Notes: a model not told the origin generated them from the letters alone. Counted from the first letter of the stretch, positions 1 to 6,441 are shown. The stretch: 9,513 bases of DNA from Pseudomonadota bacterium (GCA_021793055.1 JAJYTL010000102.1:1-9513); one strand, 5' to 3'. Program-made: numbers and translations.

Positions 1-1074
1 CAGCGTGTTGGCCTGCACCTTGGTGACCTGGCGGATGCGATACTCGTCGCGCAACAGATGCAGCACCTTGCGGTCGAAGATCTGCCAGGCAAACTGGCCC
101 GGCTGGTTCAGCACCACGCGGCCGTATTTTGCATAGGTGTAGTTGCGGAAGTCGGCGCCTTCGTCGACGAAGCGCTCGCCGTTCGCGTTCAGCATGATGC
201 TGAAGGGATAGCTGTGCTTCTGGAAGCCGTCGCCGACGGCGAGATCGCCGAAGGCTGGCGCGTTGCGGTCCCAGCCGACCGCGTGGCAGCCGGACCAGTT
301 GCCGAACGGCATGGCGCCGGCGTCGAGCGCCATGCGGATGCCGTCGCCGGTGTTGTAGCTGGTGCCGCGCACCTTGGCCAAATCCCAGCCCGGGCCGAGA
401 TAGCGCGTGCGCCATTCGGTATTGGCCTGGAAGCCGCCGGCGGCGAGCACCACCGCCTTGCACGTTACTTCCTGGGTATGGCCTTCCTGACGGATGCGGA
501 TGCCGGTGACGCCGTCATCGCCCGAGATCAGGCCCAAGGCGCGGGCGCGATAGGCGATGGTGATGTTGTTGCGCTTCGCCGCTTCGGTGAGCGCGTCGAC
601 CAGGCCCGGCCCGCCGCCCACGGCTTCGACCGTCAAGCCGCCCCAGAACTTGAACTTGCCGTCGACCTTGAACGCCTGGCGGCCGTAGATCGGCGCGAAG
701 CGCACGCCCTTCGAGCGCATCCAGCGAATGGTGTCGCGGCTTTTCTTGACCAGAAGCTCGCACATGTCGGGATCGGTGCGGTATTCGGTAACCCGCGCCA
801 TGTCGTCAAAAAAATTCTCTTCCGTATAGCGGCCGAAATCGGTGATCGCGGTCATCTCCGGCGAGAGATCGGGCATCAGTTGCAGAAGATCGTCGACGCC
901 GTCGTAGACGCAACGGATGGCGCCCGCGGTGAAGCGGCTGTTGCCTCCCGATTCGCTCTCCGGCGCGCGCTCTAGAACCAGCACCGAGACATTGTTTTCG
1001 GACGCGGCCAGCGCCGCGCAGAACGCCGCATTGCCACCGCCCACCACCACCACATCGACTGCTTTCGGCAACAT
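1..1074 (-). CDS. tcuA: FAD-dependent tricarballylate dehydrogenase-like flavoprotein (C-terminus cut by window edge)
   Basis: The frame is open from the ATG at 1074 to base 1, giving 358 residues without a stop; the C-terminal part lies outside the window. It has an N-terminal Rossmann FAD site (residues 6-17, VDVVVVGGGNAA), the ribose-binding acid E35 at the end of strand 2 (VLVLERAP), and the GGNSRFTAGA block (43-52) of the fumarate reductase/FAD_binding_2 fold. Further blocks are FKFWGGLT near 143-150, LAAGGFQAN (210-218), NTGDGIRMA (241-249) and GERFVDEG (299-306). Their order and wording fit TcuA, which oxidises tricarballylate to cis-aconitate, and the related CobZ N-terminal domain. 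There is no signal or Tat peptide, so it should be cytoplasmic. An AAGGA Shine-Dalgarno lies at 1084-1088, 9 nt before the start. It follows the isomerase gene by 40 bp, probably in one operon. The flavoprotein family is secure; the exact substrate is inferred, and other organic acids are possible. Confidence 0.8.
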   Translation of the reverse strand, partial: MLPKAVDVVVVGGGNAAFCAALAASENNVSVLVLERAPESESGGNSRFTAGAIRCVYDGVDDLLQLMPDLSPEMTAITDFGRYTEENFFDDMARVTEYRTDPDMCELLVKKSRDTIRWMRSKGVRFAPIYGRQAFKVDGKFKFWGGLTVEAVGGGPGLVDALTEAAKRNNITIAYRARALGLISGDDGVTGIRIRQEGHTQEVTCKAVVLAAGGFQANTEWRTRYLGPGWDLAKVRGTSYNTGDGIRMALDAGAMPFGNWSGCHAVGWDRNAPAFGDLAVGDGFQKHSYPFSIMLNANGERFVDEGADFRNYTYAKYGRVVLNQPGQFAWQIFDRKVLHLLRDEYRIRQVTKVQANTL

Positions 1075-1114
1075 GTTCTCTGATCCTTCGTTTCGACTTT
1101 GGTTGTTCAATTGG

Positions 1115-1945
1115 TCATGGCCGGGGCCGGACAAAGCCCATGCCGGCGAGTTTATCGGCGCTCTCCGCGATGTCTCGGTCGGGGTCGTTGCTGATGATTT
1201 CGAGCATGGCAGGTTCCTTATAGCCGATTTCCGCCAGGACCGGCGGCATCTCGGCGAAGGGAACGATGCCGCGGCCGACCGGATCATGGCGATAGACCTC
1301 GCGCGTCGTGTCGGAAAGGTGAACGAGGCGCAGCCGGTCCTTGACGCGGCGCAGCCCCGCCGCCGGCGGGTCGCCGGCGAAGACCGCGTTGGCGAGATCG
1401 TAGACGATGCCGATGTCGCGGTTTCCATAGCGCTCCAGCGCCGCCATCATGCTCTCGGCATCGGGCAGGAAGGCGATCGGCAGGTTTTCCAGCGCGATGG
1501 TCGTGCCGGCGCGTGCCGCCACCGGCGCCAGACGATCGAAGGCGGCGAAAAGATGGCCCATCATGGTCTCGGCCGGAAGCGGGAAGAGCGGATTCGGCTT
1601 GCCCGGCCCGATGAGCACCGTGGCGACGCCGAGATCGCCGGCGAGCTCGAGCGCCTCCGCGATGCGTTCCAGGGAATAGGCGCGCATTTCCGCGGTCGCC
1701 GCGCCGATATTGATGTCGATGTTCGGCATGTTGAGGGTGATGACGCGAAGGCTCTCGGCGGCGGTGAAGCGGCGGAGCGCTTGGCGCGCGGCCGCGTCCA
1801 GTTCCGCCGGCCAGAGATGGCCCGGGAACAGCATCAACTCGAAGGCGTCATAGCCCTCGGCGGCGAAATGGCGGAGAAAGTCTTCTGCCCGATGGCTGAG
1901 GATGTAGGCGTAGCTGTTGACGGCGAAGCGGCGGTTGGCGGTCAT
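1115..1945 (-). CDS. Sugar phosphate isomerase/epimerase family protein (xylose-isomerase-like TIM barrel)
   Basis: This 276-residue protein has the normal length and pattern of the AP-endonuclease-2/xylose isomerase-like TIM-barrel superfamily. The expected metal-binding positions are visible: E153 in ALENLP, D183 in VYDLANA, H209 in LVHLSDT and E249 in MLEIIS, with a conserved HDPVGRG turn at 220-226. Members include hydroxypyruvate isomerase, ketose epimerases, inosose dehydratase and 3-dehydroshikimate dehydratase, so the reaction cannot be named from sequence alone. No signal peptide is seen, so it is likely cytoplasmic and metal dependent. The start is supported by AGGAA at 1953-1957, 7 nt upstream. 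It is the first gene of a leftward unit with the TcuA-like flavoprotein and is divergent from the aldehyde dehydrogenase gene, which suggests all three act on the same metabolite. Confidence is high for the family and low for the specific substrate. Confidence 0.85.
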   Translation of the reverse strand: MTANRRFAVNSYAYILSHRAEDFLRHFAAEGYDAFELMLFPGHLWPAELDAAARQALRRFTAAESLRVITLNMPNIDINIGAATAEMRAYSLERIAEALELAGDLGVATVLIGPGKPNPLFPLPAETMMGHLFAAFDRLAPVAARAGTTIALENLPIAFLPDAESMMAALERYGNRDIGIVYDLANAVFAGDPPAAGLRRVKDRLRLVHLSDTTREVYRHDPVGRGIVPFAEMPPVLAEIGYKEPAMLEIISNDPDRDIAESADKLAGMGFVRPRP

Positions 1946-2074
1946 GTCGAGGTTCCTGGGCAGGGCGTGGTGCGCCGGATTACGACCCCGGCACGCTCAT
2001 TAGATTAATTATTTCACAGTACCGCATAGGAATCCATATCGCCGTAATCTGGGATCTTTGGAAAGTATCTAATA

Positions 2075-2088
2075 TGTTCTGCAGAACA
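2075..2088. promoter_or_regulatory. Perfect 14-bp palindrome, candidate operator
   Basis: TGTTCTGCAGAACA is its own reverse complement (7-bp arms, no spacer). It lies in the AT-rich divergent control region, about 80 bp upstream of the rightward -35 box and 130 bp upstream of the leftward start codon. A 7+7 match is unlikely by chance in a gap of this size. The dyad fits binding by a dimeric regulator. The IclR-family protein encoded just downstream is the natural candidate, but that link is inference. The half-site GTTC/GAAC does not match the E. coli IclR box. Confidence 0.5.
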
Positions 2089-2165
2089 GAGCTAAAATTT
2101 GCGTTTCCGCAGCGACTCGAGGCAAGGCAAAGACGAGGTTGGGGCAATTTATGCGACATTATTAA

Positions 2166-2195
2166 TTGACATTTTGCATAAGCGGATACTAGCAT
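2166..2195 (+). promoter_or_regulatory. Predicted sigma-70-type promoter for the aldehyde dehydrogenase gene
   Basis: A full-consensus TTGACA lies at 2166-2171. The best spaced -10 is TAGCAT at 2190-2195 (18-bp spacer, 4 of 6 consensus bases). GATACT at 2185-2190 also matches 4 of 6 but would leave only 13 bp. The predicted transcript would start near 2202 and have a leader of about 70 nt. The inverted repeat TTATGC/GCATAA (2149-2181) brackets the -35 box and could be an operator, though 6-bp arms with a 21-bp spacer are weak evidence. Confidence 0.45.
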
Positions 2196-2210
2196 TTCCC
2201 CCTAGGAGGC

Positions 2211-2236
2211 GGGCCGCCGAGGGGGCGCGGCGGCTC
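2211..2236 (+). other. GC-rich leader hairpin upstream of the aldehyde dehydrogenase gene
   Basis: GCCGCC (2213-2218) pairs with GGCGGC (2229-2234). The stem extends by a G-U and a G-C pair to eight pairs, around a 10-nt G-rich loop. It sits in the predicted leader, 35 nt before the start codon. An AGGAGG sequence at 2204-2209 lies just before it but has no start codon at a usable distance, so it is probably not a ribosome site. The hairpin may be only a result of high GC. Confidence 0.3.
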
Positions 2237-2271
2237 ACTCCACCCCGACCGTTTTACGCAGCGAGGTGGTC

Positions 2272-3717
2272 ATGGCCGAACTCAAGGGGGCGGCGGCGGC
2301 ACCCGCCGAAATCAAGATGCTGATCGGCGGCGCCTGGCGGCGTGGCGGGACGCTGCAGTCGGTGATAGACCCCTATCGCGGCGACACCGTGACGATGGCG
2401 CCGGAATCGACGGCGGGCGACCTCGACGATGCGCTTGAGGCCGCGGTCGCCGCCAAGGGCAAAATGGCGGCCATGCCGGGTTATGAGCGCGAGGCGCTGT
2501 TGAACCGGGTTGCCGCGTTGATCGACGCGCGCGCCGGCGAGATCGCCGAGGTGATGACGCGCGAAACCGGCAAGGCGATCAAGGACGCCCGCGCCGAAGT
2601 GGTGCGCTCGCAGGATACGGTGCGGCTCGCGGCCGGCGAGGCGATCCGCATCGAAGGCCAGCACGTGCCCTTGGACGGCAGCGCGATGGGTGCGGGCAAG
2701 GTCGCGATGCTGTTGCGCTTTCCGGTCGGCGTCGTGGCTGGGATCACGCCCTTCAACGCGCCCTTCAACCTCGCTTGTCACAAGATCGCGCCGGCGCTCG
2801 CCGCCGGCAATGCGATCGTCCTCAAAGCGCCGCCTCAATCGCCGGGCGTGGTCGCCAAGCTGGTCGAGCTTTTCGTCGAAGCGGGAGCCCCGGCCGGCGC
2901 GGTCAATCTGCTGTTCGGCAACGCCGTCGGCCCCTTGCTGGTGCGCGATCCGCGGGTCGATTTCATCAGCTTCACCGGATCGAGCCGGGTCGGCGCCGAG
3001 ATCAAGGCGGCGTCCGGCTTGAAGCGGGTCGCGCTCGAGCTCGGCGGCACCGGCCCGACGATCGTGCACGCGGATGCCTCGATCGAGGAGGCGGCACCGG
3101 TCTGCGCGCGCAATTCGATGCGTCTCGCCGGGCAAAGCTGTATTTCCGTGCAGAACGTCTATGTACACGACAGCCTTTATGACGGCTTTGTCGCGCGGCT
3201 CGTGGCCGAGGTGAAGAAGCTGAAGCTCGGCGATCCGCTGGACGAGGCGACCGATGTCGGTACGTTGATCGACGAAGCGGCGGCGAAGCGGGTCGAGCAA
3301 TGGGTCGCGAGCGCGGCGGCCGGCGGCGCTAAGGTGCTGACGGGCGGCCGGCGCCGCAGCGCGCAAATCGAGCCGACCGTGCTCGCCGACGTGACCCCCG
3401 CCATGCGCGTCGTCTGCGACGAGGTCTTCGGCCCGGTGGTGAGCGTGCAGCGCTACGGCAATCTCGATCCCTTGCTCGCCGCCATCAGCGGCGGGCCCTA
3501 CGGTCTTCATTGCGGCATCTTCACCAAGTCGCTGGAAACCGCGATGCATGCCGTCCGCGCGCTCAAGGTCGGCGGCGTGATCGTCAACGGCTCCTCGACC
3601 TGGCGCACCGACCAACTGCCCTATGGCGGCATCAAGGCGAGCGGCATCGGCCGCGAGGGACCGCGCTATGCCATCCGCGACATGACCGAAGAGCGGCTGG
3701 TCGTCTTCAACTTGTAG
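2272..3717 (+). CDS. NAD(P)-dependent aldehyde dehydrogenase (succinate-semialdehyde/lactaldehyde-like group)
   Basis: This 481-residue protein has the usual length of the ALDH superfamily, which oxidises an aldehyde to its carboxylic acid with NAD(P)+. Visible motifs, numbered from the ATG at 2272, are the oxyanion Asn in TPFNAPFN (N162), the coenzyme-loop FTGSSRVG (234-241), the general base E256 in LELGG, the nucleophile C290 in GQSCISVQ, and EVFGPVV (384-390). The GQSCISVQ context with the VYVH block after it resembles the ALDH21/y4uC-like and lactaldehyde or semialdehyde dehydrogenases more than betaine-aldehyde enzymes; this placement is from memory. I prefer ATG 2272 over GTG 2266 because GAGG at 2263-2266 is 5 nt upstream and would overlap the GTG. 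It is divergent from the isomerase/flavoprotein genes and followed by the IclR gene, suggesting oxidation of an aldehyde intermediate in the same pathway. The substrate is unknown. Confidence 0.92.
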   Translation: MAELKGAAAAPAEIKMLIGGAWRRGGTLQSVIDPYRGDTVTMAPESTAGDLDDALEAAVAAKGKMAAMPGYEREALLNRVAALIDARAGEIAEVMTRETGKAIKDARAEVVRSQDTVRLAAGEAIRIEGQHVPLDGSAMGAGKVAMLLRFPVGVVAGITPFNAPFNLACHKIAPALAAGNAIVLKAPPQSPGVVAKLVELFVEAGAPAGAVNLLFGNAVGPLLVRDPRVDFISFTGSSRVGAEIKAASGLKRVALELGGTGPTIVHADASIEEAAPVCARNSMRLAGQSCISVQNVYVHDSLYDGFVARLVAEVKKLKLGDPLDEATDVGTLIDEAAAKRVEQWVASAAAGGAKVLTGGRRRSAQIEPTVLADVTPAMRVVCDEVFGPVVSVQRYGNLDPLLAAISGGPYGLHCGIFTKSLETAMHAVRALKVGGVIVNGSSTWRTDQLPYGGIKASGIGREGPRYAIRDMTEERLVVFNL

Positions 3718-3767
3718 CGGCCGGAGCTTGCAGCGACCAGGTGCGGCCGCAGATCGATCGGGCCGAT

Positions 3768-3784
3768 GAATCTGGAGAATCTGG
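3768..3784 (+). repeat. Short tandem repeat of GAATCTGG with two GANTC sites
   Basis: GAATCTGG occurs at 3768-3775 and again at 3777-3784, separated by one A (9-bp period). Each copy begins with GAATC, a CcrM methylation motif in alphaproteobacteria. The repeat overlaps the -35 element of the predicted iclR promoter, so it could be a methylation-sensitive or direct-repeat binding site. The repeat is seen; its function is a guess. Confidence 0.4.
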
Positions 3785-3801
3785 CTGGCGTCCGATATGA
3801 T
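3773..3801 (+). promoter_or_regulatory. Predicted promoter for the IclR-family regulator gene
   Basis: TGGAGA at 3773-3778 (4 of 6 to TTGACA) is followed after exactly 17 bp by TATGAT at 3796-3801 (5 of 6 to TATAAT). The start would lie near 3808, giving a leader of about 110 nt that is rich in GC dyads (CGGCGGCG at 3828-3835 with CGCCGCCG at 3871-3878, and AGCCG/CGGCT at 3849-3861). The regulator may thus be transcribed separately from the aldehyde dehydrogenase gene, which ends 203 bp before the regulator starts. Confidence 0.45.
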
Positions 3802-3920
3802 GAAAAGGCGGCCTGTCGGGGATCGAGCGGCGGCGGGGCGCGCGGATAAGCCGGAACGGCTCGGACGGCACGCCGCCGGGCGGGACGGAACCGACGGCGG
3901 AACGGAAGCATGCGGTAACA

Positions 3921-4766
3921 ATGGATAAGACGGTGCAGGACGACAAGGCGACAAGCGAATCGGGTGGCGAGGCCAGCCGCGAGCGCGGCGGTATCCAGTC
4001 GATCGAGCGGGCTTTCGCCATTCTGGAAGAGGTCGCGCGTCATCGAGACGGCATGAGCTTGGCCGAGCTTTCGAAGCGGATCGGGCTTCACAACAGCACC
4101 ACCTTCCATCTCGTCAAGACCATGGTTTCGCTCGGCTATATTCAGCAGATGCGGGATTCGAAGCGGTATCGCATCGGCCGCCATCTCTTCACCCTGGCCG
4201 CAGGCGCGTTGGACGAGATCGAGCTCGTGCGCCTCGTGACGCCGGTGCTCGAGCGCCTCACCGAGGTGAGTGGCGAATGCGCCCATTTCGCCGTCCGTTC
4301 CGGCGATAAGATCGTGGTGCTGGCGAAGACCACCGGCACCGGCCTGTTTCAGGTCGCGGATCCGGTCGGCGTCTTGCGCCCGGCCCACAGCACCGCGCTC
4401 GGCAAGGTGCTTCTCGCGGCCTTGGGGCCGGAGCAGCTCGAGCGCTATCTCGCGACCCATGAGTTGGCGCGCTACACGCCGAAGACCATCGTCGAACGCG
4501 AGGCGTTGGCGCGTGAGATCTTCGAGGTACGCCGCAACGGCATCGGCTTCGATGACGGCGAGTTCGATGCCGAGGCGCGTTGCGTCGCCGTGCCGGTGCG
4601 CGATTTCACCGGCCAGGTGATCGGCGCCATCGGCATTTCCGGGCCGATCTGGCGGCTCTCGATTCAGGCGTTGCAGGAGAAGGCGAGCCAAGTGCGTGAC
4701 GCGGCCGCCGATGTTTCGCGCACGCTCGGCTTCGCCGTCGAGGGGGCCACGGCCGCCAGCGCCTAA
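3921..4766 (+). CDS. IclR-family transcriptional regulator
   Basis: This 281-residue protein has the standard two-domain IclR plan. The winged helix-turn-helix spans about residues 24-90 (SIERAFAILEEVA, SLAELSKRIGLHNSTTFHLV, YRIGRHLF), with the recognition helix near 57-70. The effector-binding domain covers about 105-272, with the family blocks HSTALGKVLLA (156-166) and GEFDAEARCVAVPV (213-226), which line the ligand pocket in IclR proteins. IclR regulators typically control catabolic and uptake genes and bind an aromatic or organic acid effector. Its position between the aldehyde dehydrogenase and the ABC importer suggests local control, perhaps through the dyads at 2075-2088 and 4873-4889. 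The first 20 residues are charged and poorly conserved. The ribosome site is weak: GGAAG is about 12 nt before ATG 3921, and a two-codon ATG-CGG-TAA sits at 3910-3918. The family call is firm; the effector is unknown. Confidence 0.93.
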   Translation: MDKTVQDDKATSESGGEASRERGGIQSIERAFAILEEVARHRDGMSLAELSKRIGLHNSTTFHLVKTMVSLGYIQQMRDSKRYRIGRHLFTLAAGALDEIELVRLVTPVLERLTEVSGECAHFAVRSGDKIVVLAKTTGTGLFQVADPVGVLRPAHSTALGKVLLAALGPEQLERYLATHELARYTPKTIVEREALAREIFEVRRNGIGFDDGEFDAEARCVAVPVRDFTGQVIGAIGISGPIWRLSIQALQEKASQVRDAAADVSRTLGFAVEGATAASA

Positions 4767-4772
4767 GCACGA

Positions 4773-4801
4773 TGAATTTGGGTCGAAGCGACCCAAATTC
4801 A
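4773..4801. repeat. Perfect 13-bp inverted repeat (long palindrome) after the IclR gene
   Basis: TGAATTTGGGTCG (4773-4785) and CGACCCAAATTCA (4789-4801) are exact reverse complements around an AAG loop, starting 7 nt after the regulator stop codon. Such an arm match is far beyond chance. There is no T-run after it on either strand, so it is not a classical intrinsic terminator, though it could act as a 3' stem. From memory, palindromes of this wording recur in intergenic gaps of Rhizobiales-type genomes, so it may be a dispersed palindromic element. Only one copy is present in this window. Confidence 0.7.
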
Positions 4802-4872
4802 CGCTCCGGGTCGTTATGCGCTAGGGCCGGCGCGCAGAATTCGCCGCAATTCCGTCCGATAATCCGAAATCT

Positions 4873-4889
4873 CAGGAATCAAGTTCCTG
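4873..4889. promoter_or_regulatory. IclR-box-like inverted repeat, candidate operator
   Basis: CAGGAA (4873-4878), TCAAG spacer, TTCCTG (4884-4889). The GGAA-N5-TTCC arrangement is the same as in the E. coli IclR box (TGGAAATNATTTCCA). It lies about 110 bp downstream of the regulator gene and about 110 bp upstream of the predicted importer promoter. The left arm and spacer contain a GAATC (GANTC) site at 4876-4880. Binding by the neighbouring regulator is inference; six-base arms can arise by chance. Confidence 0.4.
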
Positions 4890-4947
4890 CGGGGGCCGCG
4901 CGTCAGCGTCGCCGATGTTTGGCACAAGGCAGAGGGAAACCGGGCCC

Positions 4948-4967
4948 GACGCCCAGGTATGGGCGTC
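4948..4967 (+). terminator. Eight-pair hairpin between the regulator and importer genes, possible terminator or attenuator
   Basis: GACGCCCA (4948-4955) pairs perfectly with TGGGCGTC (4960-4967) around a GGTA tetraloop. It lies after the IclR gene and about 30 bp before the predicted importer promoter, a sensible place to stop read-through. No U-run follows, so intrinsic termination would be inefficient. It could instead be an RNA stabiliser or a protein-binding dyad. Confidence 0.35.
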
Positions 4968-4996
4968 TCAGGCGGCCGGATTCCGCAATCATTGTC

Positions 4997-5025
4997 TTGA
5001 AGGTGTTTGATTATCGTGGCATAAG
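4997..5025 (+). promoter_or_regulatory. Predicted sigma-70-type promoter for the importer operon
   Basis: TTGAAG at 4997-5002 (4 of 6) and CATAAG at 5020-5025 (4 of 6) are 17 bp apart, in an AT-richer patch just upstream of the binding-protein gene. Transcription would start near 5032, leaving a leader of about 135 nt. Both boxes are imperfect, as expected for an activated or regulated promoter. Confidence 0.4.
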
Positions 5026-5166
5026 AATTTGCGATGTGAAATTAGCGCGGGAGCGCTGAGGGCCATCGTGATTTGGCGATGCCGTAGCTACGCCGGCGCG
5101 CATGACGAGAACAAACAAAATCGAAACCCGGCCGGCGCCAGCCGGTCGCGACCAGGAGAAAATGCC

Positions 5167-6378
5167 ATGACACGGAAGGACACAACGCGGGCCTTTGCTT
5201 GGGCCGGCCGGTTCGCCGTTACCGCTCTTGCGGCACTCACCTTTGTCGCAGGGGGGGCGCCGGCCGCCGCTGCCGCGCCGAGCGGAAAGCCGATCAAGAT
5301 CGGACTTTCTCTGACCCTGACCGGCCCTTATTCGCCGCCAGCGGTTTTCGAGCTTCAGGGCTATGAGCTCGCTGCGAAGGAAATCAACGCCAGCGGCGGC
5401 TTGCTTGGCCGCCCGGTCGAACTCGTCAAATACGATGACCAGGGCAATCCCTCGACCGCGGTGCAGCTCTATCAGAAGCTTCTCACCGACGACCATGTCA
5501 ACCTTCTGCTCAGCCCTTTTGAAACCGATCTGACCTCCGCCGTGGCGCCGATCGTGAACCGCGCCAAGGTGGTGATGATGTGCCTCGCCGCCAATCCCGG
5601 TGCCTTCCGCGGCCAGTACCCGTATCTGATTCAGGCGATGACGCTGACCTCGCGCTACATGGTGCCGGCGATCGATCTTGCCGCCGCCAAGGGCTACAAG
5701 ACGATGGCGCTCCTGGTGCAGAACACCCAGTTCCCGCAGGACCTCGCCAAGGGCATCCGCAAGGAGGCCGCGCGCAAGGGCATCAAGATCGTCTTCGATC
5801 AGGACTATGCGCCGAACACCACCGACTTCAGCGCGCTGGTGCTGAAGGCCGGCGCGACGCATCCCGACGTGATCTTCGGCGCCACCTATCTCGCCGATGC
5901 CGAGGGCATCATGCGGGCCGCCAAGGCGCAGAACGTCAACGCCAAGATGTACGTGTTCAGCATCGGTCCGGTCGAGCCGCAGTTCTATACCGGCCTCGGC
6001 CCGGTGGCGGAAGGCGTGTTCGGCACCACCCTCTACTTCCATACCCTGAAGACCAACGGCAACACCGAGTTCGTCAAGGGCTTCCAGGGGATGTTCCATC
6101 GCCTGCCCGACTATCACGCGGCCGTGGCCTATGCGAGCCTGAAGATTCTCGCTAATGCCGTGAAGAAGGTCGGCAGCCTCGATGAGGCCAAGATCCGCGA
6201 CGCCATTCTGAACACCTCGGTCGGCACCGTCGCCGGCCACTTCCAGGTGAGCAAAACCGGCATGCAGATCGGCTATTCCAGCTACGCGCTGCAGTGGCAG
6301 CACGGTCAACAGCAACTGGTATGGCCCAAAGCCTTCCAGACCACCGCGCCGATGCTGCCGCATCCAGCGTGGAAGTAG
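5167..6378 (+). CDS. Periplasmic substrate-binding protein of a branched-chain-amino-acid-type ABC transporter (LivK-like)
   Basis: This 403-residue protein captures a solute in the periplasm and delivers it to the LivH/LivM-type permeases encoded next. The start at ATG 5167 is supported by AGGAG at 5154-5158 (8 nt upstream) and by the signal peptide: a basic n-region (MTRKDTTR), a hydrophobic stretch at about 16-30, and an Ala-rich cleavage zone near 33-37. An ATG at 5162 reads only ATG-CCA-TGA. The mature part has the Peripla_BP_6 pattern: KIGLSLTLTGPYS (44-56), GYELAAKEINASGGLLGR (65-82), YDDQGNPS (89-96), then two alpha/beta lobes to the end. There is no lipobox Cys, so it is free in the periplasm. 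The family binds branched-chain amino acids, amides, aromatic acids, urea and others; the catabolic neighbours argue against plain Leu/Ile/Val. The ligand is not determinable here. Confidence 0.92.
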   Translation: MTRKDTTRAFAWAGRFAVTALAALTFVAGGAPAAAAAPSGKPIKIGLSLTLTGPYSPPAVFELQGYELAAKEINASGGLLGRPVELVKYDDQGNPSTAVQLYQKLLTDDHVNLLLSPFETDLTSAVAPIVNRAKVVMMCLAANPGAFRGQYPYLIQAMTLTSRYMVPAIDLAAAKGYKTMALLVQNTQFPQDLAKGIRKEAARKGIKIVFDQDYAPNTTDFSALVLKAGATHPDVIFGATYLADAEGIMRAAKAQNVNAKMYVFSIGPVEPQFYTGLGPVAEGVFGTTLYFHTLKTNGNTEFVKGFQGMFHRLPDYHAAVAYASLKILANAVKKVGSLDEAKIRDAILNTSVGTVAGHFQVSKTGMQIGYSSYALQWQHGQQQLVWPKAFQTTAPMLPHPAWK

Positions 6379-6395
6379 CGTATACCGAGCGTTCC

Positions 6396-6424
6396 CGCGC
6401 CGCCCGAGCCGCTCGGGCGGCGCG
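6396..6424 (+). other. Very stable intercistronic hairpin between binding-protein and permease genes
   Basis: CGCGCCGCCCGAG (6396-6408) and CTCGGGCGGCGCG (6412-6424) form 13 perfect pairs around a CCG loop, 18 nt after the binding-protein stop codon. No T-run follows. Such stems between a binding-protein gene and its permease genes commonly protect the upstream message or reduce read-through, so that binding protein is made in excess of membrane parts. That role is inferred. Confidence 0.6.
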
Positions 6425-6441
6425 CCTCGCTTCCCAAGGCT

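Larger units (their letters stand above)
1946..2271. other. Divergent intergenic control region
   Basis: This 326-bp gap separates the leftward isomerase/flavoprotein genes from the rightward aldehyde dehydrogenase. Its middle part (about 1995-2195) is clearly more AT-rich than the surrounding genes, as expected for a two-way promoter region. It holds a perfect 14-bp palindrome (2075-2088), a consensus TTGACA -35 box (2166-2171), a weak 6-bp inverted repeat (TTATGC 2149-2154, GCATAA 2176-2181) that brackets that box, and a GC-rich hairpin in the presumed leader (2211-2236). GANTC sites occur at 2030-2034 and 2114-2118. I found no convincing leftward -35/-10 pair, although the leftward genes should start transcription here. 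No convincing gene is present: the 71-codon leftward frame at 1980-2195 has no family motif. Confidence 0.7.
4802..5166. other. Intergenic control region upstream of the importer operon
   Basis: I see no convincing protein or RNA gene in this stretch. It holds an IclR-box-like dyad (4873-4889), an 8-bp hairpin (4948-4967), a predicted promoter (4997-5025) and a leader of about 135 nt before the binding-protein start. The leader contains small GC dyads such as AGCGC/GCGCT near 5043-5056. The reading frame of the binding protein is open back to about 5029, but those upstream residues look neither like a signal peptide nor like family sequence, so they are treated as non-coding. Confidence 0.6.

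Noticed and set aside
1980..2195. 71-codon leftward frame in the divergent control region
   Set aside because: It overlaps the promoter elements, has no family similarity I recognise and no supporting context.
2266..2271. GTG 2266 as the aldehyde dehydrogenase start
   Set aside because: The GAGG ribosome site overlaps this codon, whereas it is properly spaced for ATG 2272.
3910..3918. Two-codon reading frame ATG-CGG-TAA just before the iclR start
   Set aside because: It could in principle be a start-stop leader because GGAAG precedes it, but three codons give no real evidence.
2254..3954. Long leftward open frame (566 codons) opposite the aldehyde dehydrogenase gene
   Set aside because: It is antisense to a clear ALDH gene, Arg/His/Ala-rich with no domain motif, and results from GC-rich codon use.
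3666..4802. Leftward open frame (378 codons) opposite the IclR gene
   Set aside because: It is a shadow of the IclR gene. Its first residues resemble a rightward frame starting at 4772 only because both start in the 4773-4801 palindrome.
4802..5000. Possible small RNA gene in the gap before the importer
   Set aside because: There are hairpins, but no clear promoter plus T-run terminator pair enclosing a transcript.
5017..5033. Sigma-54-like sequence TGGC...TTGC upstream of the binding-protein gene
   Set aside because: The GG and GC doublets are 11 bp apart instead of the required 10, and the sigma-70-type boxes overlap it.
5011..6363. Leftward open frame (450 codons) covering nearly the whole binding-protein gene
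   Set aside because: Same GC-driven antisense effect; no recognisable motif, while the forward frame has a signal peptide and family motifs.
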